64,000 bases of DNA, taken from contig JAZUNN010000060.1 in the NCBI GenBank assembly GCA_045604155.1, positions 32,531 through 96,530 on the forward strand, in the 5' to 3' direction. This DNA comes from JAISGQ01 sp045604155. Lineage in GTDB: Bacteria > Bacillota > Clostridia > Oscillospirales > Acutalibacteraceae. Below are positions 8,766 to 17,685 of this stretch, piece by piece (the first letter of the stretch is position 1; each line of letters starts with the position of its first letter). Below the pieces are notes generated by a model. The model saw only the letters and a list, made by a program, of their open reading frames with translations. It made no database searches and had not been told where the DNA came from. The position numbers were made by a program, and so were the translations under genes.

Positions 8766-10226
8766 TTAGTCTGCCATTGCTTTGAGTTCAGATAAAAATG
8801 CTTCTCTCTCCTCGTCGGTGATTGAATCTTTTATTGCGTTGATCATTTCGTACTGAACATCATACATTTCGCCGGGGATGGGATAATAAAACCTTTCTTC
8901 TCCCTTTTCATCGTAAAACATAAGCATCGACATATAGGCGCCTACGTAATCATCGTCCAGCTTTGTAAAGAGATAGCTTATGGAATCGTTCTTCAATTTA
9001 TCCCTGATTACTCCTGCACGGTAGGTGCCGATATCAAAGGTGCGTGTTAATATGGTTTTATATTTCCAGGTTTCATAATAGACAACTGCCTCAAGCTTCA
9101 GCGTGCCGTCAGCATACACCGTGTATTCAATCACGGAATATCTTCCGTTGATACACGGTCTGTCCTCGCTGTAATCAATAAGCTTGACAACTGTATTGTC
9201 AAAGGATATTCCTAAATTGTTTTCAATCAGATTCCCTTCAAATTTTTTGCGTGCGGTTTTTGTCATAGTCCCTAAATATCCGCCAACTTCATCATATCCC
9301 CAGTCTTTTTCCTCCATCGGATTCCATTGGGTGAGTGCACTCCAGTATACACACTTTCCGTTTTCATCGAAAAGCTTTATGTACATTTCTGCCTCTTCAA
9401 TATCACGGCTGTTTTCGGGACCGTATCTTTCAATGTTATAGCTGTTTCTTACAACGTATTCTGTTATTCTGTCCCTGATGGTGTTAAGCTGAATATCCTG
9501 AATACTGTGTTTTTCCGACTTTGATTTGCCTGTTTTATTCGGATTATCTATGCTGCCTGCTGCAAGATCGTAGGTGCCGTCGGGATAGAATGTAACTACT
9601 GCTGCAGCCTGTCCGTCATTTTCATGTTCTGTCCTGAAAGCTATCTGACAAATGATTTCATCGAATGATATCCCGTGCTTTGACATTGCCATTTTACTTG
9701 CAGTCTGTTCTCTCAATTCTTTGATGATTCCCTCGGGAACAAGATCATGGATATAGAGTTCTACATCAAAGAAATCTTTATTGTTGGGATTCTTTCCGCC
9801 GCATTCGTGCACCTCATTGCCATTTTCATCGTACAGACGGATATATCTGTGTTCTGAGGCTGCATCCGTTATATATGCAGGAGTGAGCTCGTCCATTTTT
9901 ATTATTTTTTTGCTTCGTATAAGGTCAATAAGTTCCTGCTTCTGTTTTTCGGTTATGGTATAGGTCTCTGAGTCAAAGATTTCGGGATCTGTATACTCTG
10001 TGTCATACGGCACAGTACATACCTTTAAGGTATTATCTGCATATACGGTTATATTGGTGGAAAAGTCCTTATAACAATATTCGCTTCTTCTGTATGAATA
10101 CTGACAGACTATATTATCATAGGATACTCCTTTTGCCTTCTCCATGCTCTTTGCCGAGCAGCCCGATGCCAGCAGCATACAAAGTATACTCACCGCAAAA
10201 ATTATTGTTCTTAACCATCTTTTCAT
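8766..10226 (-). CDS. Triple-repeat lipoprotein, paralogue 1 of the array (most diverged)
   Basis: A 486-residue lipoprotein of unknown function. The ATG at 10226 is chosen because GGAGGG lies just upstream, giving MKRWLRTIIFAVSIL and lipobox ASGC. An upstream in-frame ATG at 10280 has no ribosome site. The repeats are clearest here: GVSYDNIVCQ, GISFDEIICQ and GISFDNTVVK occur about 150 residues apart. Each is followed by a strand-rich block with TVYADGT or similar and then an ITEKQKQELIDLI-type helix. Promoter-proximal gene of the operon 10226 to 5685. The repeats could be ligand-binding or structural units exposed on the cell surface. Confidence 0.75.
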   Translation of the reverse strand: MKRWLRTIIFAVSILCMLLASGCSAKSMEKAKGVSYDNIVCQYSYRRSEYCYKDFSTNITVYADNTLKVCTVPYDTEYTDPEIFDSETYTITEKQKQELIDLIRSKKIIKMDELTPAYITDAASEHRYIRLYDENGNEVHECGGKNPNNKDFFDVELYIHDLVPEGIIKELREQTASKMAMSKHGISFDEIICQIAFRTEHENDGQAAAVVTFYPDGTYDLAAGSIDNPNKTGKSKSEKHSIQDIQLNTIRDRITEYVVRNSYNIERYGPENSRDIEEAEMYIKLFDENGKCVYWSALTQWNPMEEKDWGYDEVGGYLGTMTKTARKKFEGNLIENNLGISFDNTVVKLIDYSEDRPCINGRYSVIEYTVYADGTLKLEAVVYYETWKYKTILTRTFDIGTYRAGVIRDKLKNDSISYLFTKLDDDYVGAYMSMLMFYDEKGEERFYYPIPGEMYDVQYEMINAIKDSITDEEREAFLSELKAMAD

Positions 10227-10280
10227 TTTTGTCCCTCCAATTTTAACTCTTTTTTCACCATTCATTAACAATATATTCAT

Positions 10281-10309
10281 AAATTACCATAATGTTTCAA
10301 TTTTGTCAA
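10281..10309 (-). promoter_or_regulatory. Sigma-A promoter of the lipoprotein operon
   Basis: Minus strand: TTGACA (10304-10309), 17-bp spacer, TAATTT (10281-10286). It is 55 bases before the ATG at 10226. Confidence 0.7.
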
Positions 10310-10495
10310 TAGAATTTATTAAATTTGTGTTAACTTTTTGTTTCAGAATGGTGTCTTTGTATATAAAACACATGGGAAGATTATTTTTGCTCATGGAGAT
10401 AAAAAAATTTTTTAAAATTTTGAAGGATCGGATGCAGCGGATGATTTGTGAATCGCCCCTACAGTTGGTTTGGGTTTGTTGGAATTTATATCGAC

Positions 10496-10523
10496 GGGAC
10501 GATGTGGGCATCGTCCCCTACGG
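10496..10523 (+). repeat. Dispersed repeat family B, copy 1
   Basis: GGGACGATG-TGGG-CATCGTCCC is a 9-bp stem with a four-base loop, followed by CTACGG. It is identical to copy 2 at 11039-11066. Confidence 0.85.
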
Positions 10524-10554
10524 TATAAATATGTTCTACGTAATACGTCCTTGT

Positions 10555-10572
10555 CCCCCTCTGACGAGGGGG
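10555..10572 (-). repeat. Dispersed repeat family A, inverted copy
   Basis: CCCCCTCTGACGAGGGGG is the reverse-orientation core of repeat family A. Confidence 0.75.
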
Positions 10573-10923
10573 ATGTTTGCTGAGCAGACAGGGGCAGAGA
10601 TAATATCAGCAACGGTGCGTTTTTTGCAGACTCCCCCTCCGAATCATGCCCTGCATGATATGACCTCACCCTGACAAGGGGAGGCAAGGGCTTATTCATA
10701 TTTATAGGAATGAGGGTATTTCAGGTATTTTTGATATTTGAGATCAATATAAATTCCGAAAATATTACAGGCAAAACACCCTGCTGCAGAAATCCAAAAG
10801 GGGAAGCGATGCAATTTTCCTCTGTGGAGAGGGTAATCCCTGACACGGCGGCAAAGGCAATTACGAGGAATTGGGGGATGTGTCAGGGATGGGCACCCTT
10901 TTGGTCATTGAGAGAGGGGATTT

Positions 10924-10957
10924 CAAAGGGGAGAGAGTTGAAACTCTCTCCCCTTTG
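10924..10957. repeat. Perfect 16-bp inverted repeat
   Basis: CAAAGGGGAGAGAGTT (10924-10939) and its exact reverse complement (10942-10957) are separated by two bases. No gene ends just before it on either strand, and no T-run follows. Confidence 0.75.
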
Positions 10958-11038
10958 ATGGTTTCTTTGGTTCGTTTCTTGCACTGGCAAGAAATGAACA
11001 TATATATAACAGATGGCTTTTTGCGGAGCCGAGATAAC

Positions 11039-11066
11039 GGGACGATGTGGGCATCGTCCCCTACGG
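11039..11066 (+). repeat. Dispersed repeat family B, copy 2
   Basis: The same GGGACGATG-TGGG-CATCGTCCC palindrome as at 10496, again followed by CTACGG. Confidence 0.85.
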
Positions 11067-11103
11067 GGGATTTTTCGTGTCCGGCACCGTCAACACATCC
11101 CGA

Positions 11104-11140
11104 AAAGAAAAAATACCGCTGCTCTTTCGAGCAGCGGTAT
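11104..11140 (-). terminator. Rho-independent terminator of the EF-G-like gene
   Basis: A 12-bp stem (11113-11124 with 11129-11140) and TTTC loop (plus strand), followed on the minus strand by a T-rich tail. It lies 14 bases beyond the stop at 11155. Confidence 0.92.
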
Positions 11141-11154
11141 CTGCATATTCAATA

Positions 11155-13209
11155 TCAGTCCTCTTCGCCTCTTGCCTTAGCGTCTTCGATGACCTTCTGA
11201 GCAACCATGGGAGGTGCATCCTCATAGCGCTCAAACTCAAGGGTGAAGTAGCCTCTGCCCTGAGCAGTCTGACGGATAAAGGTGGAGAAATCGCCCATTT
11301 CAGCCATGGGAACTTCAGCGCAGAGCTCCTGGAGGTTATTCTCAGCAGGATTCATACCGAGAACACGACCACGGCGCTTTGTGACCTCGCCCATAACGTC
11401 GCCCATGTTGTCGTTGGGAACGTATGCCTTGAGGGTGCCGATAGGCTCAAGGAGAGTGGGGCTTGCCTGAGGAATACCATTCTTGAATGCGATGTTTGCA
11501 GCAGTCTTGAATGCCATTTCAGAGGAGTCAACGGGATGGTAGGAACCATCATAGAGAACTGCACGGACGCCTACAACAGGATAGCCTGCCAGAACACCCT
11601 TCTGCATGGACTCGTTGAGACCCTTTTCAACTGCGGGGAAGAAGTTCTTGGGAACAGAACCGCCGACGACTTCCTCAGCGAACTCAAGGCCGGGTGCATC
11701 GCAGGGTTCAAAGCGTACCCAGATATCACCGAACTGACCGTGACCGCCGGACTGCTTCTTATGTCTGCCCTGTACGGAAACTGTCTTTCTGATGGTCTCT
11801 CTGTATGCAACTCTCGGAGTCTCAATGTTGGTGTCAACATTGTACTTAGCCTTGAGCTTGGAAACGATAACGTCGATGTGCTGGTCGCCCTGACCGCTGA
11901 GAACCATCTGCTTGGTCTCGGTGTTGGTGCCGAAGGTGAAGGAGGGATCTTCCTCGTTCAGCTTCTGGAGACCCTGAGCAACCTTTTCCTCTTCGCCCTT
12001 TGCCTTGGGCATGATAGCCATGGAAAGGGAGGTGCCGGGATATTTTACGCCTGCAAGGGTGACCTTGCGAGCGGGAGATGCGAGAGTATCACCGGTAAGG
12101 GTGTTTGCAAGCTTGGGAACTGCGCCGATATCACCTGCGCCGATGTAAGGAACATCTTCCTGCTTCTTACCTCTGATAAGAAGGGTCTTACCGATCTTCT
12201 CGTTTGCGCCTGTTCTCATGTTGACAACAGGTGTGTCGGATGCGATCTTACCTGCATAAACCTTGAAGTAGCTGAGCTTACCAACGAAGGGGTCAGCAAC
12301 GGTCTTGAATACGACAGCTGCGGTGGGAGCAGTCTCGTCAACAGCGATGTCAACCTTGTTGCCGTCCTCGTCCTTAGCGGTCTGGGGTCTTGCCTCAAGA
12401 GCATTGGGAGCAAGCCATGTGATACCGTCGAGAAGGAGCTCTGCGCCTGCTGCATCACTTGCGATACCGCAGAATACGGGGATAACGGAGCCTTCAAATG
12501 CACCCTTCTTGAGACCTGCTACGATCTCATCATGGGTGAATTCTTCACCGTCGAAATACTTCATCATGAGCTCTTCGTCAGCCTCTGCGACTGCCTCGGA
12601 AATCTCGGTCATGTAATCCTCGTACTCGTCGAATGCGGGTACATCGCAGGCAGCCATCTTGGTGCCGTTCATCTTGTATGCCTTGTTCTCGATCATGTTG
12701 ACATATACACCGTTTGTATATACAACAACGGGGCAGACGCCCTGACCGAATACCTCACGGAGGGATTCAAGAGTCTTCTGGAAGCTTACGCCTTCCTTAT
12801 CAAGCTTGTTGATGAAGATCATCTTGGACATATTGCGCTCGGTAGCCATCTTGATAGCCTTCTCTGCGCCGACGGAAACGCCGGAACGTGCAGAAACAAC
12901 AGCGATTGCACACTCTGCAGCTCTGTAAGCCTCACGTGCGCCGCCTGCATAGTCAAACTGACCCGGAGCGTCGATGATATTTATTTTATTTCCCTTCCAC
13001 TCAAGCGGTGCAACCGCTGCGGAAACGGAACAGGTACGCTTTACTTCTTCGGGGTCAAAGTCGCAAACGGTATTTCCGTCTACGATCTTACCGATTCTGT
13101 CGGTTACTCCTGCAAGATAGAGCATTGCCTCTGCAAGAGAAGTCTTGCCGCTGCCGCTGTGTCCGGCGAGAACGACGTTGATAATGTTTTTAGCGGGATA
13201 CTGTTTCAA
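11155..13209 (-). CDS. Elongation factor G-like GTPase (EF-G2 type)
   Basis: A 684-residue translational GTPase of the EF-G family, close to the usual EF-G length. G1 is GHSGSGKTS (residues 16-24), G3 is DAPGQFD (about 80-86) and G4 is NKLD (about 134-137). Domains II to V follow, with QSGGHGQFGDIWVRFEP at the start of domain IV and a C-terminal FSTFIRQTAQGRGYF. The G1 and G3 variants, with Gln in place of the catalytic His of DTPGH, are typical of EF-G paralogues rather than the main translocase. It stands alone, away from ribosomal protein genes, with its own terminator. It may act in ribosome recycling or under stress; this is inferred from paralogues. Confidence 0.85.
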   Translation of the reverse strand: MKQYPAKNIINVVLAGHSGSGKTSLAEAMLYLAGVTDRIGKIVDGNTVCDFDPEEVKRTCSVSAAVAPLEWKGNKINIIDAPGQFDYAGGAREAYRAAECAIAVVSARSGVSVGAEKAIKMATERNMSKMIFINKLDKEGVSFQKTLESLREVFGQGVCPVVVYTNGVYVNMIENKAYKMNGTKMAACDVPAFDEYEDYMTEISEAVAEADEELMMKYFDGEEFTHDEIVAGLKKGAFEGSVIPVFCGIASDAAGAELLLDGITWLAPNALEARPQTAKDEDGNKVDIAVDETAPTAAVVFKTVADPFVGKLSYFKVYAGKIASDTPVVNMRTGANEKIGKTLLIRGKKQEDVPYIGAGDIGAVPKLANTLTGDTLASPARKVTLAGVKYPGTSLSMAIMPKAKGEEEKVAQGLQKLNEEDPSFTFGTNTETKQMVLSGQGDQHIDVIVSKLKAKYNVDTNIETPRVAYRETIRKTVSVQGRHKKQSGGHGQFGDIWVRFEPCDAPGLEFAEEVVGGSVPKNFFPAVEKGLNESMQKGVLAGYPVVGVRAVLYDGSYHPVDSSEMAFKTAANIAFKNGIPQASPTLLEPIGTLKAYVPNDNMGDVMGEVTKRRGRVLGMNPAENNLQELCAEVPMAEMGDFSTFIRQTAQGRGYFTLEFERYEDAPPMVAQKVIEDAKARGEED

Positions 13210-13621
13210 GGTAGAAAACCCCTTTCAATGGATTCCACATATTTGGAATTTAATTTAGCACGCTTCGGTATGGGCAACTACCGCAAATATACTCATCCGA
13301 TAACTAAGCTGTTTATCATTATATCTTAAGGAATTATGGATTTCAATAAAAATAATCGCTTAGATACAAAAATTGTCCCAATATCAGAAAATTTACTGTG
13401 CATTTTGGTTAAATTGAACAACCTTTGTGAATAAACTGTGGCGGCGAATAAATTTTTATCATTGATATATACAATTTTATGCTTCATAATTATGCATAAG
13501 CAATAATCAGGCAAAACCTCGCAGGCACAATACCGTTTATCCTCCGTAAAATACCGACCGTCGCAAAAAGCTTTGATTCTGTTTCTGTCTGCGATAAAAT
13601 ACAGCCATGAGGTGAAACACA
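13210..13621. promoter_or_regulatory. Divergent intergenic region between EF-G-like and LytTR genes
   Basis: AT-rich, 412 bases, no gene supported. It should hold promoters for both flanking genes, and LytTR proteins commonly bind their own promoter, but I cannot place boxes with confidence. TATGCATA-like partial dyads occur near 13478-13500. Confidence 0.4.
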
Positions 13622-14071
13622 ATGAAAATCGAAATCTCCATTGAAAGGGATATTGAGGAGCGAAAAGTGGTTATCCACACAGAAAAGGTGGACGAGGAAA
13701 TAACCGATATCGTTGAAATGATAAACAGTCCGGTTGCTGACCGCAGCAATGCTGTCACCGCCTTCGATGACAACGGCGCACTCTTCCTTGACCCCAAGGA
13801 CATCTGCCGCATATATTCAGGCGACAAGAAGGTTTTTGCGGAAACTGCCGAGGGCACCTACACCCTGAAAAACCGCATCTACGAGCTTGAAAATATCCTT
13901 GACAGCCGTGTTTTCATGCGTATTTCAAATTCGGAAATCATAAATCTCCGTCAGGTAAGGCGCATGGATACCTCTCTTACGGGCACCATATGCGTTTCCC
14001 TGAAAAACGGGACACTTACATATGCCTCTCGGAGGTATGTGGCAATAATCAGAAAACAGCTTGATATATGA
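13622..14071 (+). CDS. LytTR-family DNA-binding regulator
   Basis: A 149-residue transcription regulator with a C-terminal LytTR domain (about 50-149) and no receiver domain. Diagnostic pieces are ICRIYSGDKKVF, LENILDSRVFMRISNSEIINL and the final YASRRYVAIIRKQL. Proteins of this size regularly occur directly before a DUF3021 membrane protein in Firmicutes, as here; the stop is 10 bases before the next start. The likely role is control of this operon and its ABC exporter. The trigger is not evident. Confidence 0.88.
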   Translation: MKIEISIERDIEERKVVIHTEKVDEEITDIVEMINSPVADRSNAVTAFDDNGALFLDPKDICRIYSGDKKVFAETAEGTYTLKNRIYELENILDSRVFMRISNSEIINLRQVRRMDTSLTGTICVSLKNGTLTYASRRYVAIIRKQLDI

Positions 14072-14081
14072 GGTGATTATT

Positions 14082-14573
14082 ATGAAAAACAAGCATCTGT
14101 TTTTACGGTTTATCATTGGCTTTTCCTGCGGTGTGCTGCAGGGTGCCTTTGTAGTATTCTGCATATCTCTCGGCGTCAACGGCATAAAGGGAGATTACAT
14201 CCCCGTACTTCCCGCAACAGTCAGGATGTTCGGCTCGGAAAATCTTGCGGTTGTTGTCCAGACACTGCTGACAGGTCTGCTGGGTGTCGCCTATTCAATG
14301 GCTTCTTTTGTTTACGAAAAGCCACGTTGGAGCTTTCTGCGCCAGTCCCTGCTGCAGTTTCTCATCACCTTCCCCTGTATCCTCATCACCGCTCGGATAT
14401 GTTGGGTGCCTGACAGAATCGAGGGGTATATTTCCCTCTGCCTGAGCGTGCTTGCAGGTTATATCGTAAACTTTATCGTGCAGTTCAATCTGGCTAAGAA
14501 CAATGTCCGTGCAATCAACGAAAAAATGGAAGAATATGTAAAAAGTCTGGAGGATAACAATGACAGCAATTAA
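14082..14573 (+). CDS. DUF3021-like four-TM membrane protein
   Basis: A 163-residue integral membrane protein with about four hydrophobic helices and a charged C-terminal tail (NEKMEEYVKSLEDNNDSN). Size, helix layout and position after a LytTR gene match the DUF3021 group, thought to act with the LytTR partner as a membrane sensor or anti-activator. The ATG at 14082 is preferred over 14061 because GAGGTGA is just upstream. It overlaps the ABC ATPase gene by 14 bases, so the two are translationally coupled. Confidence 0.8.
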   Translation: MKNKHLFLRFIIGFSCGVLQGAFVVFCISLGVNGIKGDYIPVLPATVRMFGSENLAVVVQTLLTGLLGVAYSMASFVYEKPRWSFLRQSLLQFLITFPCILITARICWVPDRIEGYISLCLSVLAGYIVNFIVQFNLAKNNVRAINEKMEEYVKSLEDNNDSN

Positions 14574-15282
14574 AACAGAAAATCTCACAAAGAGATATAA
14601 AAACAAGACCGCTGTTGACGGTCTGAATCTGGAAGTGAACAAGGGTGAGCTTTTCTCCCTTCTCGGCGTAAACGGAGCGGGCAAGACCACCACAATAAAA
14701 ATGCTCTCGTGCCTTTCCAGACCCACCGATGGCGATGCTTTTCTCCTGGGCGACAGCATTGTAAGCGCTCCCGAAAAGGTAAAGGCAAAGACAAATGTAT
14801 CCCCTCAGGAAACAGCTGTTGCAAGAAATCTTTCCGTTTTTGACAATCTGGTTTTCATGGCTCAGATTTACGGAATCGGCAAAAAGGAAGCAGAGAAAAA
14901 AGCTGATGCACTTATAAGCCGTTTCAAGCTTGAAGATGTGCGCAGAAACAAGGCAAAGACCCTTTCGGGCGGTATGCAGCGACGCCTTTCCATTGCCATG
15001 GCTCTTATTTCCGATCCCGAAATACTTTTCCTCGATGAGCCTACTCTGGGACTTGATGTACTTGCAAGACGTGAGCTGTGGGGTATTATCCGCAGCCTTC
15101 ACGGTGAAGTTACGGTAATACTCACCACCCACTACATGGAGGAAGCTGAGGAGCTTTCCGACAGAATTGCCGTAATGCAGAACGGAAAACTCAAGGCCGT
15201 CGGCACTGCCGCTGAACTTATTGAAAAGACAGGTGCAAAGAATTTTGAAGATGCCTTTGTCGCCCTTGCATCGGAGGTGTGA
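14560..15282 (+). CDS. ABC transporter ATP-binding protein
   Basis: A 240-residue ABC ATPase with Walker A GVNGAGKTT (about residues 36-44), signature LSGGMQRRL, Walker B ILFLDEPTLGLD and the switch His in TTHYMEE. It resembles the exporter (CcmA/antibiotic-resistance) class. It should energise the permease encoded directly downstream. The start lies inside the DUF3021 gene with GGAGG upstream. Confidence 0.93.
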   Translation: MTAIKTENLTKRYKNKTAVDGLNLEVNKGELFSLLGVNGAGKTTTIKMLSCLSRPTDGDAFLLGDSIVSAPEKVKAKTNVSPQETAVARNLSVFDNLVFMAQIYGIGKKEAEKKADALISRFKLEDVRRNKAKTLSGGMQRRLSIAMALISDPEILFLDEPTLGLDVLARRELWGIIRSLHGEVTVILTTHYMEEAEELSDRIAVMQNGKLKAVGTAAELIEKTGAKNFEDAFVALASEV

Positions 15283-15284
15283 AT

Positions 15285-16010
15285 ATGAGAACTCTTACTT
15301 TCGCAAAAAGAAATATAAAGGAAATGCTCCGCTCTCCTCTGAGTATTGTCTTGGGTCTGGGATTTCCCATTATGATGCTTATTTTCCTCTCCATACTCAA
15401 CAAGTCCATCAATGCTCCCGTTGAGATGTTCAACATAGTCAATCTCACTCCCGGCATTGCAGTTTTCAGCTTCACGTTCACCACTCTCTTTGTAGGACTT
15501 CTTATTTCTCAGGACAGAGGAAGTTCTTTCCTTGCAAGACTTTACTCCTCACCCATGACCGCAGGCAACTTTATCATCGGCTATATGCTGCCTATGATTC
15601 CTCTCACCGTCGCTCAGGCTGCAGTCTGTTACGGTGCTGCAGTATTCTTCGGTTATGAGCTGAGCATAAATACTCTTTTCTCCCTGCTTCTGCTTATCCC
15701 CTCAGGTATTTTCTATATCGCTATGGGCGTGCTTTTCGGCTCTCTCTGCAATGAGAAGGCTGTCGGCGGTATTGGCTCCATTGTTATAAACATCGCCACA
15801 CTTTCCGCAGGCGTATGGTTTCCTCTTGAAGATATGAAGGGTACTGCATTCTACAATGTATGCACAAATCTTCCTTTCTACCACACAGTGAACATCGCCA
15901 AAGGCGGAAATATTACAGTAAGCCTTATCTGGGTTATTGCCTGCGCTGTTGTCATGACGGTGCTTGCAGCCCTTGTTTTCAGAGGCAGAATGAATGCAGA
16001 CAACGCATAA
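15285..16010 (+). CDS. ABC-2 type exporter permease
   Basis: A 241-residue membrane protein with six predicted helices and the ABC2 layout: a cytoplasmic N-terminal MRTLTFAKRNIKEMLRSPLS, a long first helix, then RLYSSPMTAGNFIIGYMLP before helices 3-4. The ATG at 15285 has GGAGGTG 6 bases upstream; a GTG at 15279 would overlap that site. The substrate is unknown, and lipids, peptides or drugs are all possible. Last gene of the LytTR operon. Confidence 0.88.
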   Translation: MRTLTFAKRNIKEMLRSPLSIVLGLGFPIMMLIFLSILNKSINAPVEMFNIVNLTPGIAVFSFTFTTLFVGLLISQDRGSSFLARLYSSPMTAGNFIIGYMLPMIPLTVAQAAVCYGAAVFFGYELSINTLFSLLLLIPSGIFYIAMGVLFGSLCNEKAVGGIGSIVINIATLSAGVWFPLEDMKGTAFYNVCTNLPFYHTVNIAKGGNITVSLIWVIACAVVMTVLAALVFRGRMNADNA

Positions 16011-16051
16011 TAAAAAGAGCTGAAGCCTTTCCCGGTTTCAGCTCTTTTTAT
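16011..16051 (+). terminator. Terminator of the LytTR-ABC operon
   Basis: AAAAAGAGCTGAA and TTCAGCTCTTTTT form a 13-bp stem right after the permease stop, ending in a T-run. Confidence 0.9.
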
Positions 16052-16156
16052 TATACTGTATACGCAGCTGCCGGATATTCCGGCGGATAAAAGTTCAGAA
16101 TATATTATGCAATCACAATTCGGAGTGGTAGTTGTGAATGAAAGCTGATGCTTTTT

Positions 16157-16180
16157 TCTCTCCCTCGTCAGAGGGAGGCA
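16157..16180 (+). repeat. Dispersed repeat family A, short copy
   Basis: Core TCTCTCCCTCGTCAGAGGGA, lying between the ABC operon terminator and the convergent transglutaminase-like gene. Confidence 0.7.
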
Positions 16181-16201
16181 ATACCCACCGTTTGGAATCG
16201 G

Positions 16202-17665
16202 TCACACAAACTTTACGCTTACATAGGTATTTCCTGCGTAGTGTTCAACATACATGACCCATGTTTTCCCGTCGCCGAATCTGCCTCGCACGGAATCAAT
16301 GGTCTTATCAAATTCTTCCCATTCTATCTCCGTATTCTCAATTACTACGTATGCCCAGCCCTTCTTATTTGCCTTCAGCTGCCTTATTATGTCCTTTGCA
16401 GCGCTCTTTTTGTCGCTGAAGCAGCCGCCTTTTATTCCGAAACAGCTTACATCCTTATTGAATTCACGGGCAATATCGGGTACGGTTTCCTCGCCGCCGT
16501 CTATCACATACTGATTAGGATCCCAGGGTGCATTGAAATGGGTATATGTCCAGCCGCCGTATTTGTCGTTATTGTCGTCAAAGGTGACATCAACAATATA
16601 CCGTTCACCCTCAAGAAGCACCGTATTCCATACGTGGCCGCCCTCGGCATCGCCGAATACACGTCCTGTGTCAAGCCCGGCAATGTTCCCCAGAAGATAG
16701 AATGCATCGGTATAGCCCTGACAGTTTGCCTTGCCGTCAAGCATTGCGCCTATGCAGGAAAGCTGTCTGAGCCGTGCAAGGAGAATATTGCTCACATCCA
16801 TATCGGGGCTTTCATATTCAATATTTCTGCACAGCCAGTCATGAAGCCACATTTCCATTTCGATATCGCTGTCGGTTTCCGCTTTTGCCTGCTCCGTAAG
16901 CTCCAGTGCAAGCTCCAGCACTGCGGTCTGCTCTTCATTGAGCTCCTCTGTTGTGCCGTTTTCCCATGCATCAAGGATAACATCTCCCTGATAATAGGTC
17001 AGCACCAGAATCCATACTTCCTTTGTTTCCGGGTCGTATGTGGCTGTGCCTGTATGATAGGGAATCCGATTTATTACGGTCTGATACACGTCGATGCTGT
17101 TTTCTCCGCCGAATAAATCAAAGGACTCGCCTTCAAGTTTTTCGCCTATGTAAAAACGTATGTCTTCATTGAGGTCTTCCAGCTGCTGCTCAAGATACTC
17201 GTCAGCATCCTCAAGAGTGACAAAATGGCGGTGTCCATAGGCTTCTTCACCCTTTTCAAGGCTTTCAAAGCAGGTAAATGCGGTGTCGTATTCCTCATCG
17301 AGAAATGCAGCATGACCCTTGTCATACAGGTTTTCCTCTGCCCTTTCGCAGGCATCGGAATAATCTCCTGCTTTATTATACCATTCTATTGCTTCGTCAT
17401 AATCGTCTTTTCTGTCTGCGTTTCTTCCAAGCTCATAATAACATTTCAGCAGCATTTCTCCGCTGTCGCTGTAATCTCCAAGTTCTTCAAACATGACTGA
17501 GGCTTCAAGGTAATTTCTGTCCCGAAGAAGCTCCGATGCCTTTTTGTAAGCTCTGCTGTCTTCGGTCAGCATCCACCATCCGCCCACGCCTGCACCTGCC
17601 AGCACAACCGTAATTATCAGTGCAATGACAATCCGTAATCCTTTTCTCTTTTTCTTTCCTTCCAT
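16202..17665 (-). CDS. Membrane-anchored TPR-like protein with a transglutaminase-like domain
   Basis: A 487-residue protein with one N-terminal membrane helix (about 11-33) and a large outside part. Residues about 35-135 hold three TPR-like repeats (ELGDYSDSGEMLLKC, KAGDYSDACERAEEN). The C-terminal half contains a transglutaminase/protease-like core: C315 in GKANCQGYTD, H344 in GGHVWNTV and D359 in IVDVTFDD, the usual Cys-His-Asp order. Such proteins may cleave or cross-link peptides outside the cell. The substrate is unknown. The next gene upstream is a single-TM protein 20 bases away, so the two probably form one operon. Confidence 0.8.
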   Translation of the reverse strand: MEGKKKRKGLRIVIALIITVVLAGAGVGGWWMLTEDSRAYKKASELLRDRNYLEASVMFEELGDYSDSGEMLLKCYYELGRNADRKDDYDEAIEWYNKAGDYSDACERAEENLYDKGHAAFLDEEYDTAFTCFESLEKGEEAYGHRHFVTLEDADEYLEQQLEDLNEDIRFYIGEKLEGESFDLFGGENSIDVYQTVINRIPYHTGTATYDPETKEVWILVLTYYQGDVILDAWENGTTEELNEEQTAVLELALELTEQAKAETDSDIEMEMWLHDWLCRNIEYESPDMDVSNILLARLRQLSCIGAMLDGKANCQGYTDAFYLLGNIAGLDTGRVFGDAEGGHVWNTVLLEGERYIVDVTFDDNNDKYGGWTYTHFNAPWDPNQYVIDGGEETVPDIAREFNKDVSCFGIKGGCFSDKKSAAKDIIRQLKANKKGWAYVVIENTEIEWEEFDKTIDSVRGRFGDGKTWVMYVEHYAGNTYVSVKFV

Positions 17666-17685
17666 TCCCCATACTCCTTTCGCAA

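Larger units (their letters stand above)
10310..11112. other. Repeat-rich intergenic region of about 800 bases
   Basis: No gene is supported. Short open frames here cross palindromic repeats and lack ribosome sites. The stretch holds two copies of repeat B (10496, 11039), an inverted copy of repeat A (10555-10572) and a 16-bp perfect hairpin (10924-10957). Confidence 0.7.

Noticed and set aside
10144..10958. Several short frames between the lipoprotein operon and the EF-G-like gene
   Set aside because: They cross palindromic repeats A and B and lack ribosome sites.
11047..13329. A 760-residue open frame on the plus strand
   Set aside because: It is antisense to the EF-G-like gene along its length. 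The EF-G-like frame has clear GTPase motifs, a ribosome site and a terminator; the plus frame has a Cys-rich, unrecognisable product.
13326..13622. A 98-residue minus-strand frame divergent from the LytTR gene
   Set aside because: It fills the promoter region, lacks a ribosome site and has no recognisable features.
16148..17116. A 322-residue open frame on the plus strand
   Set aside because: Antisense to the transglutaminase-like gene, whose catalytic triad and membrane helix are intact. No ribosome site was seen for the plus frame.
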